Positions 32,690-44,451 of a DNA stretch of 64,000 nucleotides are shown one piece after another. The DNA is from Trichobilharzia szidati (lineage: Eukaryota > Platyhelminthes > Trematoda > Strigeidida > Schistosomatidae). Numbering within the stretch: the first letter of the stretch is position 1; each line of letters starts with the position of its first letter. Made by a program: the position numbers and the translations under genes. Below the pieces are notes generated by a model that was given only the letters and a program-made list of their open reading frames with translations, did not search any database and was not told where the DNA came from. The stretch spans positions 38,056,633-38,120,632 of the forward strand of contig OX235271.1 in NCBI GenBank assembly GCA_944472155.2, in the 5' to 3' direction.

Positions 32690-33800
32690 ATCATTGGCGA
32701 TAGTAGGCAGCCTTGTTTAACTCTCGTCTTTACTTCGAAGGATTCCGTAAGTTTCCCGTTGTGGATTACTTGGCATGCAGCGTTGTCGTACAACTGTTGG
32801 ATGAGATGTCGGCTGCACCCCGTGGTAGCGAAGTAGTCGCCAAATCACCTCTCGATCGACACTGTCAAAGGCCTTTTCAAAGTTAATAAAGTTGAGATAG
32901 AGAGGTGATTGCGATTCTATGCTCTGTTCAATGATGATACGTAGTCTTTCGATTTGATTGATTCATGACTTGTTTCTCCTGAATCCAGCCTGTTACGATC
33001 GAAGATTTTCATCCAGGGTTTGTTTGATTCTCTCCAGGGTGATGCGGCTGAGTATTTTGCTTGGGATGGACAGGTGCATAATGCTGCCCCAGTTCTTGCA
33101 TTGATTTAAGTCTCCTTTCTTTGGCAGTTTGAATAAGTAGCCTTTCTTTCAATCCTCTGGTACCCTGCCCTACTTCCACATCTTCTCCAGTAGTGGTGTC
33201 ATCAAGTCCGCTGTTGTCGCCTGGTCCATTTTCAATGCTTCTGTGGGGATTTCATCTGGTCCTGGTGCTTTTCCAGCTTTTAGCATCTTGATTGCCTTTA
33301 GGACTTCTGTTCCCGTTGGGAAGTTAATGTTCACTGGTCGTTCTGCTTCCGTTTTTGCTATTGTTGGGTGCGTTGTAGGTGGCGGTCCATTTAGAAGTCT
33401 TTTGAAGTGTTCAGCCTAGTGTTTCCTTTGCTCCACCTCTTTGGTGATTGACTTTCCATTTTCATCCTTCACTGGCTTAATTTGTGTCAAACTTTTGCCC
33501 GACAGGTACCTAGTTGTTTGGTAGAGTGCTGCGAGGTCTCCTTTGCCTGCAGCTTGTTCTGCTTCACTTGCCATAGCTTCATAATATTTCCTTTTGTCTT
33601 CTCTGGCACTTTTCTTTACTCTTTTGTTCAGTGTATTGTAGCTTGCATTCAACTCCCGTTTTTTGTTGAACGAAGATGCATTGGATAATCTTTTGTTTCA
33701 CCATCCTTCTCTCTTTTATTAGTCTCCAAGTGTCCGTAGTGAGCCACTGTTTGTCCTGTCTCTTCTTTCTGCCTAGAACTTCCATGCAGGTTTGACAGAC
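32690..33800 (-). mobile_element. RTE-clade LINE fragment, decayed
   Basis: Minus-strand pieces from 5' to 3': MEVLGRKKRQDKQWLTTDTW (33,579-33,785); SEAEQAAGKGDLAALYQTTR (33,416-33,652); RT fragments in shifted frames around 33,000-33,300; and DNAACQVIHNGKLTESFEVK, TRVKQGCLLSPMI (32,560-32,793). Both ends are truncated, and the FADD region is lost. It diverges from the 30-kb copy, so it is an older insertion or a different subfamily. Confidence 0.75.
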
Positions 33801-34570
33801 AGCCCATACGCTTGCATAAGTACATAAAGTTTTCCTGGTAGTTAAAAATTCCGTTCCCTTTAAATGGATAACTTAAAGAGGACGCACATTAATGCCATGT
33901 TTTTATTTAATCATCCTGAACTCCCTAAAACTCAACTTTTGCACTACTCACTGAGGTGTGTTGATATGCGACGCTCAAACAGATTATAATGGGAATGATG
34001 AAGTCAGACATCCTCAATTTCATCTTGAAAACGAAATCTAGACATATTTGTTCGCTTAAGTACTCTTTGCAGTTTGCTTAAACATACTCGGACCTCACTT
34101 TTTAGTCCTATTGTCCATAGCACCATGGGAATAGTAGAATAAGTTTACAATAATTCAGCTTACATATATGACGCCTAGTCATAATCAATCGCTCAACAAA
34201 TCCCACAACTTGTTCCTTTCACTTAAGCTTGATCAAATTTACAACCATACCAAGTGGAGATGGAGTTTAAAGATGACTGACAAACCGGACGTTTGAGAAG
34301 CAATCAAGACTTATTATCTGACATAACTAAACACGTAGTACTTTGTCTTCCAGTTACAATTATCGTTTGAGGCCTTCAAATACAAACTTAACATTATATT
34401 TAACCAATTGGTTACATGATACTTACATAACTGCTCCTATACCTCACAAGTAACTCACACGGTATAAGTGTGAAAATGGTCAACAGTAAATATATAACAT
34501 ACAAAACAAACATGAAAACAATATTTAAAATATTAAATGAGCATTTAAAAACAGTTTATGTTTAATAACA
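33801..34570. other. Intronic AT-rich sequence, no feature recognised
   Basis: It lies between two exons of the ELL-like gene. No exon or repeat was recognised. Confidence 0.35.
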
Positions 34571-34573
34571 TAC

Positions 34574-34645
34574 CTTTCAGTTTTTGTATTACGTTTATCC
34601 TTAAGTGAAGAAGCCACTTTCAACTGATAATCTAAAACTTCTAAC
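34574..34645 (-). CDS. ELL-like gene, exon (fourth seen)
   Basis: The exon is 72 bp: one leftover base, 23 codons (LEVLDYQLKVASSLKDKRNT, KTE) and two leftover bases. The acceptor is catccgttttag and the donor is AAG|gtatgt. It is separated from the preceding exon by a 40-bp intron (34,646-34,685) with perfect GT...AG ends, a size typical for small schistosome introns. The junction codon AA+G gives Lys, so the peptide reads ...ENTRQQ-K-LEVLDY.... Confidence 0.6.
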
Positions 34646-34685
34646 CTAAAACGGATGACTAAAACTACATTTCTATCGGGCTTAC

Positions 34686-34799
34686 TTTTGTTGACGAGTG
34701 TTTTCCACTTCTTTAACTAGATTTTCGCGTGCCTTGACAAAACTGTCATTAGTTGCTTTAGTTCTGTATTTATGGTTGATTTCACCCAGAAATCTTCCC
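34686..34799 (-). CDS. ELL-like gene, exon (third seen) with the ATNDS-type motif
   Basis: The exon is 114 bp, with acceptor cacttaacag and donor AA|gtaagc. It encodes GRFLGEINHKYRTKATNDSF, then VKARENLVKEVENTRQQ. This lines up with the end of the ELL N-terminal domain, where the family has a segment of the form LG.I..K....AT(N/D)DS(Y/F)..(A/T)R...... (A/E)E..(S/T)R. ELL is a nuclear elongation factor that suppresses RNA polymerase II pausing and works in super elongation and little elongation complexes. The match is by eye from family knowledge. An exon for the segment between this one and 39,478 was not identified. Confidence 0.6.
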
Positions 34800-35164
34800 C
34801 TGTTAAGTGAAAAAAGCATCCTTTAGGTGAACATTATGGATTTTATGAAGCTTCGTACAACTGATCAACCTCCTTGATAAATCTAAACAAGACAATCTCA
34901 AAACAACTGAGAATATACAATGGAGTATAAAAGCTGCAACGGTCGAATTTATAATAACAGTGTAGGCAAGCTCCGTATACTTAATAAAATATTCAAAATC
35001 AGAACCTTTAGGCAATCTCAACAAACTCACTTCAAATACAAACTAACGGTTATCAGGCTTATAAATATCAAACGAATGCAATATAATCTGTGGATAAATA
35101 AATGATAGTTAATCCCTTACCAAATTAGTACTTCATAAGTTATTTTCTCTGAAATATTTCTTTT

Positions 35165-35290
35165 ACTGGCTTGCGTTTCGAGTGGAACACAGGGCTTTCA
35201 GCTTGGGCTTTGAACTTTCAGGAGCGATGTAGCTCTTTGTTCTTGGGCGTGAGGCTGACAAACCCACCCCTAAAATACAATCCTATCACA
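35165..35290 (-). repeat. RTE LINE 3' end fragment
   Basis: The minus-strand sequence ending 'ccctgtgttccactcgaaac' resembles the family terminus (EALCSTRNP region). Confidence 0.45.
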
Positions 35291-35479
35291 ATTGAAACTT
35301 AAAAGCACGAGAAAAACTGACTTGTTCTACGCTGGAATCAGGAAGATTTCTAAATTCGAGGATGGATGATGCAGGTGGATAAAAGACTTCGAGAAGACAG
35401 TCAACTTAGATATCTTTCGATGAAACCTTCAGGGTTAAATTGACCATATACGGATAATCCAGAAATACCATTAGTAGAC

Positions 35480-36515
35480 ACTGAACTGTTAGTGAACACC
35501 AACCCTCCCACAAAAGAAATCTTGAAGGTCATAAAGTTACTGAAAGCCGATAAGGCGACAAGACCAAATAGAATTCTCTGGGAAGCACTGAAAAAAGATC
35601 CAAATATCTCAAAGGATGTCATCACGCCTCTTCTGCAAGTGTTGAAGCAAGAAAAGGATACCATAGGTTGAAATAAAAGTCACCTTACCAAACTACCAAA
35701 GATAGGTGACTTAGGTTTATACAAGGACTGCTGTGGAATCATGTCTCTGCCAACCGTGATTGAAATATTAGGACACATCAACCTAGGATGACTAAAAGAT
35801 GCCCTGGATGTAATAATTATTAGGAAAACTAAGTCATACGTAAATCAAGTTGCAACACTCATCATTGAATAGATCCTAAATTTGGGAAATAATTTTATCC
35901 CTCAACTTCGATAAGTCCACCGCGAAGTAAGTTGGAAACTGCCTTAACACTGCGTAGTAGAGTGTGACACATTTAAAAGCTTCATTCGACCGTTATATGT
36001 TGTATGTGAAGTAATTTGCGACGGTAAGTTTCCCAAAGCGTTTGAAGTGGAGAGGAGTAATACACAGCTGGTTACTATCAGCGATGGTCTTTCTGTTTGC
36101 CGTAGACTGAATCATGCGGAGGACCGTGGAAACTGAGAAGACAGACATACGTTGTACTGGCAAAAGAACTTTAGATCTATATTTTGAAGGTGAATTATAT
36201 CCAATGTCTCACAAACTCGAAGATTTACAAGTGAAATCCAACAAGTTGACTGAGGAGGCAGTGAAGACAAAACTTCAGGTGAACACAGAGACAACAGAGA
36301 GGATAGACATATCTCACCAACAACAAGCAGCATCGACAATAAGAATCTAAAGGAAATCAACTTTTTCACTTAACTGGATATAATATTTTCAACTACAAGT
36401 AGCACGGATGAGGAAGGCAAAGCCGGTTATGATCGGGAAAACAAAGCAGAAGTTTACCAGCCTAAAATCAGCGTGGAAATCTACAGCACATCGAACAACA
36501 TCCGTATTTTTAAGT
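35480..36515 (+). mobile_element. RTE-clade LINE fragment, decayed
   Basis: Plus-strand frames show NPPTKEIL-type sequence, KVIKLLKADKATRPNRILWE, KLPKIGDLGLYKDCCGIMSL and SHKLEDLQVKSNKLTEEAVK, KLQVNTETTE (36,114-36,350). It has many stops and lacks a recognisable FADD. It butts directly against the next LINE at about 36,520. Confidence 0.7.
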
Positions 36516-36524
36516 CAATAAAGT

Positions 36525-37830
36525 GCTTCTATTGCATCTTCGCCCTTGAACAGATTCTGGAATTGAGGTATACTTACTGGTATCAAATACTTGCCATATT
36601 CCTTCATCTGAAGGCGGTATTCGACTCCACCGACCCAAAAGGGTGATGCAAAAGTCTTTGGTTGTGAAAGCAATGCCGAAAAGGTTGATCATGACAATCA
36701 AGGTACTCTATTATAACTCACACAACCAGTGGTGCCTGTCATGATGTTTCCTCTCCCCATTTTTGCTTAATTTTATTATAAGTGTACTAAGGAAACTGAC
36801 CCTGACTTCAGCGACTGAGAGATTGAATTGTCGCCACTACAGCCTCGTTGACTTAGAATAGGCATGCAGATGATATATCCCTTCCAGATGAAGACGCTGA
36901 CAAAATAAGGTCTTCTGAACACCTTGAACAGCACTCTTCGGATGTTTGGCATGCGATTCGCTTCTGTCAAATACAAGGTGATGCTGCGGGACTGATTTCC
37001 ACTGACCCACAGTTTAAAGACAGTGGAGTTGTATCAACCCTAATGAAGTGGTCACTGACGAACTCTCAGTGTCAATACACAAGGTTGATATGGAATTTGC
37101 CAACTTGTCATCCCCGACGTAGAAGTAATATCCGGTTTTCGATCATGGGATGCGTGTACCGCGCAGTAACTCGTTCCGTCCTCCATTAAGGTTGTAAGAA
37201 ATGGCTATTACAAGTGGAAGTTACGAAAAGACTAATTGTCTTTGATCTTAAATGCTTGAGTTCCATTTCCTGTGGTGTAGTATAATATGAGCAATATTGA
37301 GTTTAAGCGTAGTTCCTTAGATAAGGAGGTTAAATCAATCGATCAGATTGTAAAGTTAAGTTGACTGACATGGTTAAGCCACGCGACGCACTTACCAAGC
37401 CATAGCCTTCCTCATCGAGCAATATTAGATTACATTAGATTGGGTTGGAAAAGTGTTTGTGGTTGTGACACCAAAACCTGGAATCAGTCCATGAAGATTA
37501 TGACAGTTGTTTTCAGTCGTGTAGGGAGGTTTAGGCTACCTGGCTGGGGTCCTCGCGGTGCTAAGAGCCAATGGTTAGAGACTTGGCGAAATGGCTCAAA
37601 TCGTTGCCAATGACACAAGATGCACTAACTTCTCGTGACCACTCATGTCCATATTAATATTCTTTTTTCCACACATCTCATTATAGAGATTTTGAATCTC
37701 TTTTTTTTGTTTCTACTTTTGCGTACTATATGGTATGGCAAACTGAACTACTGCACTTCGCTGTTAAGTTCTACGTTGAAACTCAGCCAGCAACAGCATT
37801 TCAAACAGGCTACTTTAGGCTAGCACCAAC
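36525..37830 (+). mobile_element. LINE RT to 3' end, decayed (15.3-kb type lineage)
   Basis: It contains a motif A relic (LKAVFDSTD), an active-site relic (ADDISLPDEDADKIR near 36,862-36,900), the C-terminal region to about 37,630 (RFRLPGWGP-like, ETWRNGSNRCQ-like in mixed frames) and the 3' block shared with 10,010-10,250. It has many stops. Confidence 0.6.
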
Positions 37831-38159
37831 GGCTGCCTTCACTTTATACTGTAGATTAGATGACCGGCGACGAAATACTAGTACGCGACGAAGAATTCTA
37901 GCAGTAGACCAACCAATAACTCACTGGTCAACAAAACTAGTATCACCTAAAATACCGTTGTTGCAACACTAACTTGAAATTTCTCTGGCCACGTTGAAGG
38001 AATATGTATATACAGTAAAACCGACCGACAGTCTTCAGTTCATAAAACAGCCAACCTGAAGTATCTAGCACTGTAACTGCAAAAATGGACTGTGTTAGGC
38101 GAACTCGGATTTCAAAATGTTTTATAAACGCAATTATCCTTACCCTTTGCAAAATCCTA

Positions 38160-38470
38160 CGTTACTTGTCTGTCTGTTTTCAACACAGAACTTTGCACCA
38201 ACGTGCGGCAGTTCAAGTCGCCACACTCCATGTAGCACACAAATTAAGAAAAGAAGAAAGTAGAAGAAATGCATAATATAGACAGTAAACAAAGAAATAG
38301 TAACAACGAAGAACAATATAGTTTCATTGGAAATCATAAGTCACAAGGAGTGGATGCATCTGCGCCATTGACAACAATTTTGAGCCATATCACTAACTGT
38401 TTTCAACCATTGCTTTTTACTGTGCTGAGGACCCCAACCAGGAAGTCTACACCTTCCTACGTGGCTTAAA
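38160..38470 (-). mobile_element. LINE 3' end fragment (15.3-kb type lineage)
   Basis: The minus strand gives a C-terminal relic (AMVENSMAQNCCQWRRC-like, mixed frames) followed by the 3' block gtgtgctacatggagtgtgg. Confidence 0.55.
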
Positions 38471-38569
38471 CTAACTGTTGTAGATTTCACACTATTACCA
38501 GTTAAAATCAAAAAATTTAGTGACTAAGTTAGAAAGAACTTTAAAACATATAAAAATATTAACTAACAC

Positions 38570-38665
38570 TGATTTCTCCACAGTGGCAAGTGTAAGGTAC
38601 GTTGGACCATGTTCACATTCAAGTTCATATACCGCCTCAACTCCCGTAGTATTCACTACGATCTT
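38570..38665 (-). CDS. Candidate exon on the ELL-like strand, unassigned
   Basis: After an acceptor (gtcaattttgtag), 32 codons are open in phase 0: KIVVNTTGVEAVYELECEHG, PTYLTLATVEKS. The donor TCA|gtgtta is weak. It joins in phase to the candidate at 38,825-38,928. It does not resemble the ELL segment expected here, so it may be an alternative exon, a different gene, or chance. Confidence 0.3.
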
Positions 38666-38824
38666 CTACAAAATTGACATTAGGAAGAAAGACAAAAGGC
38701 CAAACTGAACTACAAAAGTGAGAAATATTAATGAAAGACAACTAAAATTCGAAGACAAATTTTTTCATAAACTAGATGGAGCCCCGAAAAACCTTACGTA
38801 AACAACATGACTACCCATACTTAC

Positions 38825-38928
38825 CTTCACCCCATGAGCTGACAATAAGTCGACGATGTGATCCGTGTTTATCAAACGAATAGAAACACTAGAGCCTTGA
38901 AGTTTCTTAGTAACATGATGCAACCCCA
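38825..38928 (-). CDS. Candidate exon on the ELL-like strand, unassigned
   Basis: The acceptor (actcttcattcctgag) and consensus donor (AAG|gtaagt) bracket two leftover bases and 34 codons: GLHHVTKKLQGSSVSIRLIN, TDHIVDLLSAHGVK. The splice sites are good, but the sequence is not recognised and its upstream phase partner was not found. Confidence 0.35.
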
Positions 38929-39477
38929 CTCAGGAATGAAGAGTTATATTCACTTTCGAACACGTATGCAGGACAGTCAAACCAAGTACGCCTAACAATC
39001 TACGAACTCAGGCCACATTCCTGACAGTAGGAATAGTCATTTTTGATTGGTATGCCAAAAACCCTCCGACGTCGATTCCAATCAGGAATTTAAGGCCTAT
39101 TTTTTCAGTTTATTTAGAAATAATGCGATACTAAAGAAATTCACAAAAAATTGTGACAAGCACCCCAAACTAAGACTCAGTGGCGTGTTAGTCCCCGAAA
39201 GGTTTGATGGCCGTATATCCTGTGTATGTCGTTTTTCTGTTGGAGGTTTTATGCAAAAAGCGCGTCAATGTAAACGAATGTGTCTAGGTAGTTTAGACAC
39301 TGCAAAAGTTCAATCCCTAGGAGAATTGCAAAGACAAGATATATCCTTGAAAAGTTTTCTGTTAACATACGATGCCTATAAACACGAAACCAAGAAATAT
39401 GTGATTTCCAACGGACGAATGACAAACCAACTTAACAATAGTAATATTTCCATAAACAAAACACCAAGTGAACATAC

Positions 39478-39519
39478 CAGATTTTGCTGCCCGTCGCAAA
39501 CTAGAGTAATACTGCCTCT
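39478..39519 (-). CDS. ELL-like gene, exon 2
   Basis: The exon is 42 bp in phase 0 and encodes RGSITLVCDGQQNL, with acceptor ttatttttttgtag and donor CTG|gtatgt. It follows exon 1 after a 33-bp intron (39,520-39,552). ELL proteins have a short beta segment here, of the form (P/G)SI.F.G..G.(I/L). Confidence 0.55.
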
Positions 39520-39552
39520 CTACAAAAAAATAAAATGTAACCAAGCGTTTAC

Positions 39553-39654
39553 CTCTTCTTTAGCGGACTCCAAAGCACGAAGAAGACTTTCTGTTAGTCT
39601 CAGGTGAACAATGTCTTGATTGCATTCTTGGGAAATAGATACAGGCACCGTCAT
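39553..39654 (-). CDS. ELL-like elongation factor gene, first coding exon
   Basis: The exon holds 34 codons from the ATG at 39,652-39,654: MTVPVSISQECNQDIVHLRL, TESLLRALESAKEE, with donor GAG|gtaaac. The stretch HLRLTESLLRALES fits the opening motif of the ELL N-terminal domain, which has the pattern (H)(V/L)(K/R)LT(D/E)(S/T)..RA(L/F)E. The product would be a nuclear RNA polymerase II elongation factor. The gene runs leftward through 34.8-34.6 and 32.3 kb. The identification gains weight because a later exon carries an independent ELL-like motif. LINEs and SINEs fill the introns. Confidence 0.6.
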
Positions 39655-40719
39655 TTTTGATCGCAGCGCCTTCTTGGCAGCCGAAATTCCATCAAATTCT
39701 TAGGACGATTATTGTGTCGTAAAAACTCAAGTTCTCTGCTTACGACAGGCTAATTATGGACTTAAAGGATATTTTAGGGACTCAAGTGATTTTGGCAACA
39801 TTGCAGCATGCGAACGAAGGGAAAGATTGTAGTATACTTTCACTATGTAATTGTACTTTGATTTGATTAATACTCTAAATCTTGCATGTTAACAATTGAT
39901 ACTTTTTGTACTCGCTCGATTTTTGAACTTTGATTGCTGCAATAATACACTATCGTATTCCTTCGCAAGTGCCTTTTGAATTACGTTGCGGATGTCGAGT
40001 AATCTCAACGTTAGGTCACAATTATAAACGCGAAGAAATACTAGAATATACGTGTACTCTAGTTCAGTCAAAATAAAGCAGCATCAACAAGATCAGCCAA
40101 AATGATCATAAGCAAAAACTCAAACCAGTCGCTGGATAAAAATGACGTCATTTCATCTAAATGATTGCTTTTTATGTCATCCTATGACTCATTTATAATC
40201 TGAACCCTGTTCCTTAACTGCCTTCATAAACAATGTCCAATAATGATTCTTGCAAAATAGGAGTTAGTCACATTGACTTGTCTTGGTCATTCACAGACCA
40301 GAGCAACATCCCTGGCCGCGTGCGAGGAACACAGGGTAGAACCTGTTGACTTCGAACAAGACATCATGGTCAACCACCTAACGAAACTAGATGATTGAAG
40401 TCAAAGTAGATAGCAAAATAGTCGGCTCTTTTACTATCACTTATTTGTAATCTACGGTGACAGTGACAACTAACTGACAATCTTAGCTACTAACATGATT
40501 ATTATTTACAGCTTTTCTATATACAATATGTATTTATGACTTCGCTGTCACTACAAATACTAGATAAGAACTGTCATTAACAATCCTGTAATACTGTTGC
40601 TATAGTAGCTTCTTGTTATTTGATAAAATCAGATGCCAAACTGCACCAAGTGCTGAAAATTCCACACTGTATCATTAGTATTGTTTTGTAATAAAGCAAA
40701 CTACTTTTATTATTCAACC

Positions 40720-41965
40720 AAGGCTTCTCAAGGAGCTATCACCTGACATAGTTGGCCTACTGTCAACGATCTTTCCCAAATGGAATGTTGTGGCGCCACT
40801 GAACAGATGCCATACTAACCCTCATCCACAAAGGAGGACTCAGGCAATGCCTCCAAACTACAGGCCTATTTGTCTCACCAGCACTTGAATCAAGATACTG
40901 GGAAGAATTATCAAGAAAGCTATCACTGCATATCTGCAAAAACTTGTCCAGAGCTCAACAAAGCTTCCGAGGATACCCCTCAGGCCTGTCACACCTTCTT
41001 ATGACGAGAGGAAGCTGGACCAAGTCAAGTGACAACAGAAGGCCCGTTTACATAGTCTTCACAGACTTCATCCAAGGCTTCGATAAGGTTCTTCACAAAA
41101 GACTGCTCAAGCCGTTGGAAAGTCATGGATTCAGGGGCAGGTTACTAAACTGGATTAGGTAATTCCACTCAGGTAGGAGACAGAAGAGTATGATCAACTT
41201 GAAACTTTCTTCCTAGACAACAGTACGTAATGAAGTCACACAAGGCACGGCACTCAAGCCTCTCATATTCACTTTGTACATAAGTGAGTTATCTATGCTC
41301 ACTGATTTTCCCATGGTCCTATGCGCAGATGACTTGAAAATGTGGAGAGAGCTGGATGCAACGGTGATGCGCCCACGTTGCATGTGAGAATGGTCCAAAT
41401 GATGGATGCTCCCAATCGACGTAGTGGAATGCATAACCATGCACGCTGGACACTCAAGCATCGGCCCCTACGAACTATAGGGAATAAAACTCCCATCAGT
41501 TCACCTACTTATTTACATCTCTGGTGATGTCAAGACTAGAAAACTGCATCCATGCAGCCATTCCCTGTCACCTATTCTAGAAAGTGTTCTAAGCGAGGCC
41601 ACACGTTTTATTCCCGGCATAACTAATTTATCATACGAAGAAAGACTAGACGGTTTAAATCTCTCCTCCCTATTATACCGTGGGCAGAGAAGATATTTAA
41701 TTACAATGATTACAATTCTAAATGATGACTGAGGACCTGATCCACTTTTTCTTTTCTTTCCCACCAGGTCGGGACACCTTAGAGGAAATGGTAGGAGAGT
41801 TCAAAAGCCAGGGGGAATCTATGTTGCTGCAGAGTATTAGTTCCCACATCGAGTCATAAATATCTGGAACCGACTCGCAAAAGAAGTGGTGCCAGCTCAC
41901 TCAATTGACTCATACAAGAAGTGTTTGGAAGAGCACAGAAATTTAATGGAGAAGGATTAACATAG
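40720..41965 (+). mobile_element. CR1/Jockey-like LINE RT fragment, decayed
   Basis: Conceptual frames give MPPNYRPICLTST-IKILGR, then TDFIQGFDKVLHKRLLKPLE with FRGRLLNWIR (40,944-41,162), TQGTALKPLIFTLYISEL and the catalytic relic CADDLKMW. The C-terminal region follows, with ATRFIPGITNLSYEERLDGL, NLSSLLYRGQRRYL and INIWNRLAKEVVPAHSIDSY. It is a different lineage from the 49-54 and 58-63 kb elements. Stops and frameshifts are frequent, and the 5' half is missing. Confidence 0.75.
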
Positions 41966-41979
41966 ACTTACAGCTTTCC

Positions 41980-43260
41980 ACCCTCAATCAATAAATATGA
42001 CCAGGTTTATATCAGACAGGCGAGTCCCCAATGCTTCTTTCTCGCAAAACGTGTGGTCTGTAGAGTACCTGAGTGCTAGGTCATCTAGGCCAAGGAGTCT
42101 CAACAGACTGAATACTTTACTAAATATCAACTGAGGTGCTCCAAGACAGATCCAACCACATTTGTGCACGTGGAATTGTTGGTTCCACAAAGATGACCAC
42201 GCAGTCACTTTATCTAGTTCATTCTGAAAGTATTCCAGGTCATCGCGGTGGAATGTATAAGTTATTTTTGGGTCGTCTGCAAGAGTGAACCGTTTGCCAT
42301 GTGAGAATGTGCCAGGTGCATATGTCATTGACATGTAGTGTAAATATGTGAGGCCTTATGAAGCTACCCTGAACAGCATCAGAATTGATTGCACTAAGCT
42401 TAGAAGTTGCAGACCCAGCGGTGACTATTTGAGACCTGCTTTTGAGAAGTGATTTAAGCCACCCTGATGGTTGGCCCTCAGGAGTTGAGCTCATGCATTA
42501 GCAGCAAATGGTCGACACTTTCAAATGCTTTAGAGATGGCAAATTATCACTAGACAAAAGAAAACCAGTCGGAGATATGAGAGTTATTTCGCCTCCGCTT
42601 CATCAAAATGACGAGAGTGCCTAGGAGCCCATTAAATTTATTTATGCCTGTTGGTGAGTCCCAGTTGATTTCGAATAGGTTGAAGTCCCCATGTAGGATA
42701 CTATGTTTGCATAGGAAAGTGAACACAAGGTGCAATGAATTAATAAGTTGGGTTTCGTAATCATTGAAGATACCAGGTGCTCCCTTGATGCATCTAGTTG
42801 GTACTGCAGTATTTCATGAATGTACGTTGACCCACAGAGTGTCGTGTACGATGCTAAGTTCTCCGTTTTCTGGCCGTATTACAGTAAGTGTTCAGGAAGT
42901 ACAGAAGAAAGCCTCCACCGTCACCACTGTTCCTGCCATACCGAAACTGTGTCTACTTATCAGTGCTTATCCCTTCGTCCAATATATTGGATTGACAACA
43001 AGACTTGGTAATAATAGTTGTGCGGATGTGTGCCCTGGGCATCTATAGTTTGTTTAGGATAGATCTAGCATTAATAAGGACTAGGTAAAGTTGAGAGCTG
43101 AAATAATGTTTCAAGTAGTTAAGATGGTTATTCAGGCTCGAGTGTGCTTCGACATTCAGTGGTTCTGGGTGGCAAAACGATCATATATTACGAGCATTGT
43201 CAGTATCATTTTGACCTACGTCTATCGGGATACTGTCTGCTCCCTTTGGTGAACAATAAT
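41980..43260 (-). mobile_element. CR1-like LINE fragment, decayed, internally deleted
   Basis: The minus strand matches the 49-54 kb element: an endonuclease part (43,260-42,550, with HGDFNLFEINWDSPTGINKF) and then, after a deletion, an RT part with KSRSQIVTAGSATSKLSAIN, GSFIRPHIFTLHVNDICTW and LADDPKITYTFHRDDLEYFQ (42,494-41,984). Confidence 0.75.
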
Positions 43261-43264
43261 ATTT

Positions 43265-44450
43265 TATTCACATTAATTAAGCATTTACAGGTGTGATCAT
43301 ATTTGACAAATATAATTTTAGATTGAACACTGGCTAATGGCATAAACATTGAATAAAGGAAAAGATTCAAATATCTGGATGGGTAACTTGCAAAGGTCTC
43401 TTTTAATGGAATAAGTTACAATATATTGGTTTAATTTTCAAGTATTGGTCTTGTAAGGATTTTTGTTTGACATCAGTCAGACATCTGACTGGTGTCAGCT
43501 CATGATGAAATCCTCCGTGCAATATTGGTTTAAGTTCAGTTTTTAGTCTTTACTATACCTATAGTCAGTCACTTACACCCGAGAATTTCAAAAGGTTGCG
43601 CCTTTGAAACTTGAGAAGGTATCTGACTTTCAGGTGCTGGAGTAAGGCATGTCAAGTGCAGAACTTACAATCAACATGAGTTAATTTGTTATAAAGGGTT
43701 TGAAAACTTATAATATTCTACAGTAGCCAGTAATTAATAATAATATATACTCCGTATAAACGCATAAGTTTACATGAAATGCATACCATTTTCACAGGCA
43801 CGATCAATTATTTTACAAATTACAATTGTGAAAAAGTATAGATTATCACTTTTCCAAAAGTTCAAATTTTTGAATTATAGTACAAGCAACTTGAACGGAT
43901 TCTTATAAATGTTAATTTGCAAATCTATCACGAAGGCCACCATCGAAGTTGAGTGACAACCCGAACATCGTTCCATTTACTGAGATACTTATGGCCAGTC
44001 GATAAACAACATACAATTTGAGTGAGTGCTATGCCCCCACGTGCTTGAACGCTATTTCAGGAAGAGAAGAAAATCTGGCGCAGCTACAAAATGGTAGAGA
44101 ATGCAATTATGAATAATACTTTATTGGAAGTATATATACAAGATAAATACAAGAAGAAGCTATGTAGTACTTGAAATGATAATACACATTTGAAATGTAT
44201 GATGCTAACCATATTGGTCTAACCATGGAAAACTAAGACGTTTTCTATGAAAATATAGTTATTCTCAAACATGGGTGTTGTTGTTATGCTTTTTTCATCA
44301 TCAGAGCAACCGAACTTTATGTGAGAGAAGAGTGTGAATGAAAAGAGTAAATTTCAGCTTTATTAAAGGCTTAGGGAGTTGAGATAAAATAGAGCATAAT
44401 AGTAATTAGACAGAAGGATTGTGGTGGAGTATAGAAGTCTTCAGCTCAGT
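43265..44450. other. AT-rich sequence, no gene; short SINE tail scraps near 43,440-43,535
   Basis: Bases 43,437-43,520 resemble the hammerhead-SINE tail (caagtattggtcttgtaagg and gtgtcagctcatgatgaaat) in both orientations. The rest is unassigned. Confidence 0.4.
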
Positions 44451-44451
44451 C

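Noticed and set aside
38900..38990. Joining minus-strand IVRRTWFDCPAYVFE to the exon at 38,825-38,928 through a 25-bp intron
   Set aside because: The intron would be shorter than the smallest schistosome introns that I know, and reading through gives a different frame.
39047..39607. Plus-strand open frame of 186 codons
   Set aside because: It lies antisense to the first two ELL-like exons, which have splice signals and a family motif, and it has no motif of its own.
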